The position numbers were made by a program, and so were the translations under genes. A stretch of DNA of 64,000 nucleotides from Acidobacteriota bacterium (GTDB lineage: Bacteria > Acidobacteriota > Terriglobia > Acidiferrales > UBA7541): assembly GCA_013289835.1 (NCBI GenBank), contig JABCZG010000005.1:124001-188000 (forward strand). Reading direction: 5' to 3'. The notes under the pieces are model-generated. The model was not told the DNA's origin. It did no database searches and saw only the letters and a program-made list of their open reading frames with translations. Below are positions 60,059 through 64,000 of the stretch, one piece after another (positions within the stretch are counted from its first letter, which is position 1; every line of letters begins with the position of its first letter).

Positions 60059-60615
60059 TGGCTCGGAACCTTTTGTGTACGGCGTTATTGCTGGGTGGGG
60101 TGATGAGCGGCTGCGGCTATCATGTCGCGGGGCGAAGCGATGCGCTGCCCAAGAGTATTCATGTGATTGCGGTACCGGCGCTGGAGAATAAGACGAGCAG
60201 CTACCGGATCGAGCAGAAATTGACTGCAGCAACCATTCATGAATTTCTGGCGAAGACTTCGTACCGCGTGGTATCCGATCCGGCGAACGGGGATGCGGTG
60301 CTGCGCGGGAAAGTGTTGAGCCTGGAGGCGGTTCCGCTGCTGTTCGATACGGCGTCTGGGCGCGCCACGACGATGCTGGTGACCGTGAAGTGCGAGGTTA
60401 CCTTCGAAGAGCGCGAGACCGGGAAGATTCTCTATCACACGAACAATTTTGTGTTTCGCAACGAGTACGAAATCCCCTCCGTGCTGACTCCGAGCACAGG
60501 CCAGGTCAACCCCAACACCATTGCAGGATTTTTTGAGGAGCAGGATCCGGCGCTGGACCGGCTGGCGCAGGATTTTGCGACGCGGCTGGTGGCGGCGGTG
60601 ACGGAAAATTACTGA
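60058..60615 (+). CDS. lptE: LPS-assembly lipoprotein LptE
   Basis: The 185-residue lipoprotein has a signal peptide with lipobox VMSGC (Cys19), then GYHVAGRSDALPKSIHVIAV, ALENKTSSYRIEQKLTAATI and a C-terminal DPALDRLAQDFATRLVAAVT. This matches LptE, the plug of the LptD translocon, and so indicates an LPS-bearing outer membrane. It is translationally coupled to the Asd-like gene. Confidence 0.9.
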   Translation: MARNLLCTALLLGGVMSGCGYHVAGRSDALPKSIHVIAVPALENKTSSYRIEQKLTAATIHEFLAKTSYRVVSDPANGDAVLRGKVLSLEAVPLLFDTASGRATTMLVTVKCEVTFEERETGKILYHTNNFVFRNEYEIPSVLTPSTGQVNPNTIAGFFEEQDPALDRLAQDFATRLVAAVTENY

Positions 60616-60618
60616 CGG

Positions 60619-60636
60619 GCCGGGCTAAAGCCCGGC
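60619..60636. repeat. GCCGGGCTAAAGCCCGGC palindrome
   Basis: An 18-base near-perfect palindrome (arms GCCGGGCT/AGCCCGGC) lies between lptE and holA without a T run, 3 bases after the lptE stop. It resembles the other dispersed palindromes of the window in style, not in sequence. Confidence 0.5.
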
Positions 60637-60656
60637 GTCTACAAGGGAAAGACTCT

Positions 60657-61712
60657 ATGGCACGAGTATCGGCGGGAGAGTTGGTGGGGCGGCTGGAGAA
60701 GGGGAAACCCGTCCCGGCGATTTTGCTGCTGGGGGAAGAGCCGTATCTGCGGGACTCGTGCCGGGCCATGTTGATTGAACGATTTGTGCCGGAGGCGGCG
60801 CGGACTTGGGCGGTTTCGCGGTATTCGGCGGACCGGGGGGAGACGCAGGCGGCGCTGGATCAAGCGCAAACGATGGCGATGCTTTCGCCGGTGCAAGTGG
60901 TGTTCCTTGAAGAGGCGGAGGCTATCGAAACGCTCGGGGAGAAAAACCGGGATGCGGCCGTGGAGCAACTTGGCGCGTATCTGGAAGATCCTGCGCCGTT
61001 CACGGTGCTGGTGATGGAAGCAACGGGGCTGGATCAGCGGATGAAGCTCGGGAAGTTGCTGGCGGAGAAGACGCTGGTGGTGGAATGCGGGCCGGGCGAA
61101 AACGCAGGGGAACGGCAAACAGCGGCGGTGGCTTTGGCACGGGCGATTGCGAAAGAAGAGGGAGTGGAGTTTGAAAAAGGTGCCGCGGAGGATTTGGCGG
61201 AGTTTGTGGCGGCGGATTTGCAGCGGTTGAAAACGGAGATCGAGAAGCTGGCGACGTTTGCGGCGGAGAGAAAACTGATCCGGCGGCAAGACGTCACCGC
61301 TCTTGTGATTTCCGAGAAGACGACGACGGTTTGGGAATTGGCGGACATGCTGGCGTCGCGGCAGACAAAGAAGGCGCTGGAATTCCTGGACCGGTTGCTG
61401 CGGGATGGGGAAGAGCCGCTGCCGATGCTGGGCGCGATGACCTGGATGTACCGCAAATTGATCGAGGCCAGCGAAGTGAGGGGTGTGACGAACGGTTGGC
61501 AAGCGGCGCGGGCCCTGGGGATGCGGCCGGAGCAGGCGGAATTGGCTTTGCAGAACGCGCGCAAGATTTCGAAGGGGCGATTGTTGAGCGGGTTAAGCGC
61601 GTTGCAGAAGGCGGATGACCGCTTGAAGCGGGGAGGGGAAGATGCGCGCGCGGTGATGGAGTTTCTGATTACAGAGCTGACAGGCGGGGAAGCGAAGGCG
61701 GCGCGCGGATAA
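60657..61712 (+). CDS. holA: DNA polymerase III delta subunit
   Basis: The 351-residue AAA-fold clamp-loader subunit has VPAILLLGEEPYLRDSCRAM, QVVFLEEAE, VLVMEATGLDQRMKLGKLLA, GAAEDLAEFVAADLQRLKTE, IEKLATFA and MTWMYRKLIEASEVRGV. The region order matches HolA. ATG at 60657 follows AAGGGAAAG. The lptE-holA order is also seen in proteobacteria. Confidence 0.92.
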   Translation: MARVSAGELVGRLEKGKPVPAILLLGEEPYLRDSCRAMLIERFVPEAARTWAVSRYSADRGETQAALDQAQTMAMLSPVQVVFLEEAEAIETLGEKNRDAAVEQLGAYLEDPAPFTVLVMEATGLDQRMKLGKLLAEKTLVVECGPGENAGERQTAAVALARAIAKEEGVEFEKGAAEDLAEFVAADLQRLKTEIEKLATFAAERKLIRRQDVTALVISEKTTTVWELADMLASRQTKKALEFLDRLLRDGEEPLPMLGAMTWMYRKLIEASEVRGVTNGWQAARALGMRPEQAELALQNARKISKGRLLSGLSALQKADDRLKRGGEDARAVMEFLITELTGGEAKAARG

Positions 61713-61719
61713 GAGCGAA

Positions 61720-61765
61720 GAATTTACGCAGAGGACGCGGAGGGCACAGAGTTCGCAGAGAAATT
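61720..61765. repeat. CGCAGAG-type dispersed repeat, copy 2
   Basis: GAATTTACGCAGAGGACGCG is followed by GAGGGCACAGAGTTCGCAGA and GAAATTC. It corresponds to the copy at 24831-24863 and is slightly longer, 7 bases after the holA stop. Confidence 0.6.
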
Positions 61766-61779
61766 CACGGAAAAGAAAA

Positions 61780-61804
61780 GGGCGGCCTTGGGGCCGCCCT
61801 TTTT
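61780..61804. terminator. Bidirectional terminator between holA and the phosphoesterase gene
   Basis: GGGCGGCC-TTGG-GGCCGCCC (61780-61799) is followed by TTTTTG on the plus strand and preceded by AAAAGAAAA, so it gives a T run on either strand. It separates two convergent genes. Confidence 0.88.
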
Positions 61805-61826
61805 GTTTATGAGTTGGAGCGATTTA

Positions 61827-63896
61827 TCAGTGGCTGCCGCCGTGATCGTCGCCGTCGTGATCGCCATCGTGGTGTCCGAAGTCGAACAGGTCGAAGAGAT
61901 CGCCAATGGCCGGGCTATTCAGCGGTACATAAGGATTGTCGTCGTCGGCGACGGGGTTGGGGAAGTTGTCGCGGCTGCGGTGCGTAAGCGGCTTCAGATC
62001 CCAATTCCTCTCAATGAATTTGAGGACGGAAACGTGATCGGAGTAAACGTGGCTGATGTGGCCGCCACGGGTGTATGGCGAGACAGCGATCATGGGAATA
62101 CGCGGCCCGTCGCCGAAGAAGTCGAGCGGCTGGATGTAGCCGGAATCGTAGAAGCCGCCGCCCTCGTCCATGGTGATGAAAAGAACGGTGGACGCGAACA
62201 GCTCTTGATTGGCAGTGAGGTGGTCCATGATTTTCTTGACCATGCCCTCAAAGAGGTCTTCCTTCGACGAAGCTGGGTGACCGTCGAGCAGGCCGTCCGG
62301 CTTGACGAAGGAGACTGCCGGGAGTGTGCCGTTGTCGACGGCGTTAAAGAAATCAATGGTGTCCTTGATGTGCGCGGCGCGCTGCGTTGCGTTGCCCATG
62401 ATGGAGTTGGTGTAGGATTCGAAATTGCAGATGTTGCAGTAGGCCGCGCCAATGAGGATGGTCGGATCGGTTGTACTTCCACCCGCCTCCTTGATCTTGG
62501 TGAGCGCCACGGCGGCGTTGTACGCTCCGCCGTAATAGGCCCAGCTAATGCCCTTCTCGTTGAGCGCATCGCCGATCATGCGGTTATTGACCGGCGGAAT
62601 GGAGCCCCCGCCAGCAATTCCCTTGGTGTCCACGGTGCCATCCGGCAAGAAGCCCGGGTTGTCGTTGTTGACCATGTAGAAATGGTTTTTCTCGCAGTTC
62701 GGATTTGGATGATAGGGGAGCGTGGCGAGATAGTCGCGAATCGGAGCGATGCCGGGCTGTGTGGGATCGGCGCATTCCGTGAAGTTGCCGTCGAAATTGA
62801 TGTCCACGATGTATTGGTCGTTTGAGCCCGCGATGGGATTGGGATTGGCGATATGGGATGGCGGCATGGTCGGATTGCCATTGCCATCGGACCAGAAGAT
62901 GGCGTCGCCGCTGCCCAGCAAGATGTGGTTTTGACCTGTGCCACCCATGGTCGCTTGATGGTAATTGTCGCTCATGGAGTATTCATCGGCGAGCTTCTTG
63001 AGCTCCGGAACATCTCCCGCCTGCATGTTGTAGAAGCCCATGGAGTTGCCCTCGCCATTGTCATCCACAAGGCCAGCCGTGATAAAGCTGAACGGATCCG
63101 GTTCACTGGTGTAGTTGGAGATGACAAAGGGATAGAGGTCGCTCAAGCACCCGGAGGGATTCCGCCGCGTGGCATTGCGGATATTGCAATCCGATTGCTG
63201 CCACATCTCGAAGAGCCGGTGCGTGGTGTCGCCGGTGTAGGAATCGTAGGGCAGCGTTGCTCCCTTAAGCGGGAACGGCCCGTTCGGCAGGTTGTTGAAA
63301 TTCGCTACTCGCGTGTCGGCATCCAGAATCTCGAGAGTTACGGGATCGAGAAACTCGGCCGTTTGTTCCGCGCCAGACGCGCCGGTGGTCAACAATGGCA
63401 AATCGGCGACTTCGAGCGACGGCTCAATGGCTGCCAAGAGAGGAGTGGGAGTCGCAGCGGGAAACGGAGGTGGTTCGCCCGTGACGGGGCTGGGCGAAAA
63501 ATTCAGGCTCGGCTCGGGCAGCGTCGTGTATGGCGCCTTCTCCGAGTCATCGAGGCTGATGTAAAATTCTGTTTTGAAAGGCGGCATCGCCTGGAATTGG
63601 GCTGCTTTGGAGAAATGCGTGCCGGGCGTGCCGTCCGCGTTGATGATTCCCTCGGACAACAAGTTCTTCACAGATTCGCCATGCTTGGGCTTGTAGGTGG
63701 CGAAGAGATGATCAAACGTGCGGTTTTCGCCAATCAGCACAATGACGTGCTTGATGGGACTGCGGGTATGGTCTTTCTCATCAGCCTGGAGCGAGCCGAC
63801 GAGCGGCCCTCCTAAGCAGAACTGGAACACGGTTACTGCAACGAATGCTACGCGAAGTCCATGAAAGCACTTCGAGACGGTCTTCCTCAAAGACAT
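61827..63896 (-). CDS. Large secreted phosphoesterase (phospholipase C / acid phosphatase family)
   Basis: ATG at 63896 (AAGGAGAAC upstream) gives 689 residues; a frame starting at 63962 lacks a ribosome-binding site. The signal peptide spans about 1-38 (ending SLQADE). Motifs are KHVIVLIGENRTFDHLFATY, EYSMSDNYHQATMGGTGQNH, FITMDEGGGFYDSGYIQP, GPRIPMIAVSPYTRGGHISH and VLKFIERNWDL. The C-terminus is strongly His/Asp-rich (FDFGHHDGDHDGDDHGGSH). The family hydrolyses phosphate esters, and the tail may bind metal. It is a longer homologue of 41269-42885. Confidence 0.88.
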   Translation of the reverse strand: MSLRKTVSKCFHGLRVAFVAVTVFQFCLGGPLVGSLQADEKDHTRSPIKHVIVLIGENRTFDHLFATYKPKHGESVKNLLSEGIINADGTPGTHFSKAAQFQAMPPFKTEFYISLDDSEKAPYTTLPEPSLNFSPSPVTGEPPPFPAATPTPLLAAIEPSLEVADLPLLTTGASGAEQTAEFLDPVTLEILDADTRVANFNNLPNGPFPLKGATLPYDSYTGDTTHRLFEMWQQSDCNIRNATRRNPSGCLSDLYPFVISNYTSEPDPFSFITAGLVDDNGEGNSMGFYNMQAGDVPELKKLADEYSMSDNYHQATMGGTGQNHILLGSGDAIFWSDGNGNPTMPPSHIANPNPIAGSNDQYIVDINFDGNFTECADPTQPGIAPIRDYLATLPYHPNPNCEKNHFYMVNNDNPGFLPDGTVDTKGIAGGGSIPPVNNRMIGDALNEKGISWAYYGGAYNAAVALTKIKEAGGSTTDPTILIGAAYCNICNFESYTNSIMGNATQRAAHIKDTIDFFNAVDNGTLPAVSFVKPDGLLDGHPASSKEDLFEGMVKKIMDHLTANQELFASTVLFITMDEGGGFYDSGYIQPLDFFGDGPRIPMIAVSPYTRGGHISHVYSDHVSVLKFIERNWDLKPLTHRSRDNFPNPVADDDNPYVPLNSPAIGDLFDLFDFGHHDGDHDGDDHGGSH

Positions 63897-64000
63897 GCGT
63901 TCTCCTTTCTCGTACGATTCGGGTAAGGACCCATTAGGGCCTCGTGAGAGTGAGGTGCGCATATTACAACGAGGTTGCGTTCAGGTGAGAGAAGAGTGAA

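Noticed and set aside
61788..63815. Two long plus-strand frames opposite the large phosphoesterase
   Set aside because: The minus-strand protein has the complete family motifs and a signal peptide. The plus frames have none.

Overview
The window is a chromosomal segment of a GC-rich Gram-negative (diderm) bacterium, most probably an Acidobacteriota member from soil. This assignment is inferred from gene content. The content includes winged-helix/TolB-like/TPR one-component regulators, a TIGR03118 protein, two secreted phosphoesterases of the phospholipase C/acid phosphatase type, CarD, a Tat-exported ferritin-like protein and LptE. There is no rRNA here and only one tRNA.

Layout. 1-8.8 kb: the 3' part of a GH2 exo-glucosaminidase, a convergent TolB/TPR regulator, three exported proteins and an XRE regulator, with clear intrinsic terminators. 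8.8-15 kb: a minus-strand set of ABC exporter, two-domain multicopper oxidase, geranylgeranyl-reductase-like flavoprotein and a membrane-anchored alpha/beta hydrolase. 15.1-21.4 kb: a compact plus-strand housekeeping run (heptose-1-P adenylyltransferase, mfd, SurA/PpiC-type isomerase, YhaM-like HD nuclease). 21.4-25.3 kb: an accessory islet with a complete VapBC-like pair, debris of at least two other toxin-antitoxin loci fused at one junction, a small membrane protein and an HNH endonuclease. 25.3-28.8 kb: membrane zinc-peptidase candidate, dusB, PilZ, double VOC protein. 28.9-30.4 kb: a deletion scar in which a LuxR-type regulator and a divergent sugar transferase have both lost their 5' ends, followed by tRNA-Arg(UCG).

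30.4-39.2 kb is a signalling block. A four-gene translationally coupled operon encodes a hybrid-size sensor kinase with CHASE3, one ordinary PAS and five near-identical 128-residue PAS copies, then two tandem single-domain response regulators, then a receiver-PAS-GGDEF-EAL protein. A second receiver-GGDEF-EAL protein lies upstream with a degenerate GGDKF site. 39.2-45.5 kb: small unknowns, HdeD, a secreted phosphoesterase, a Sel1-repeat protein and two membrane proteins.

45.5-61.7 kb is again housekeeping: rsmI, an FmdB-type zinc ribbon, galU, tsaD, an Fpg/Nei glycosylase, an unrecognised 581-residue protein, the 5-oxoprolinase operon pxpBCA, carD, tsaB-rimI, a YdcH-like protein, and a psd-pssA-Asd-like-lptE-holA run linking phospholipid and LPS biogenesis. 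A second large phosphoesterase closes the window.

Points most worth a second look: the in-register 5 x 384 bp PAS array; palindromic elements apparently inserted inside pxpB and pxpA; the toxin-antitoxin junction; the head-to-head truncation scar; the unrecognised protein at 50.4-52.1 kb; an Asd paralogue without its catalytic cysteine; and a flip of plus-strand G/C bias between about 29 and 45.5 kb that does not follow gene orientation.
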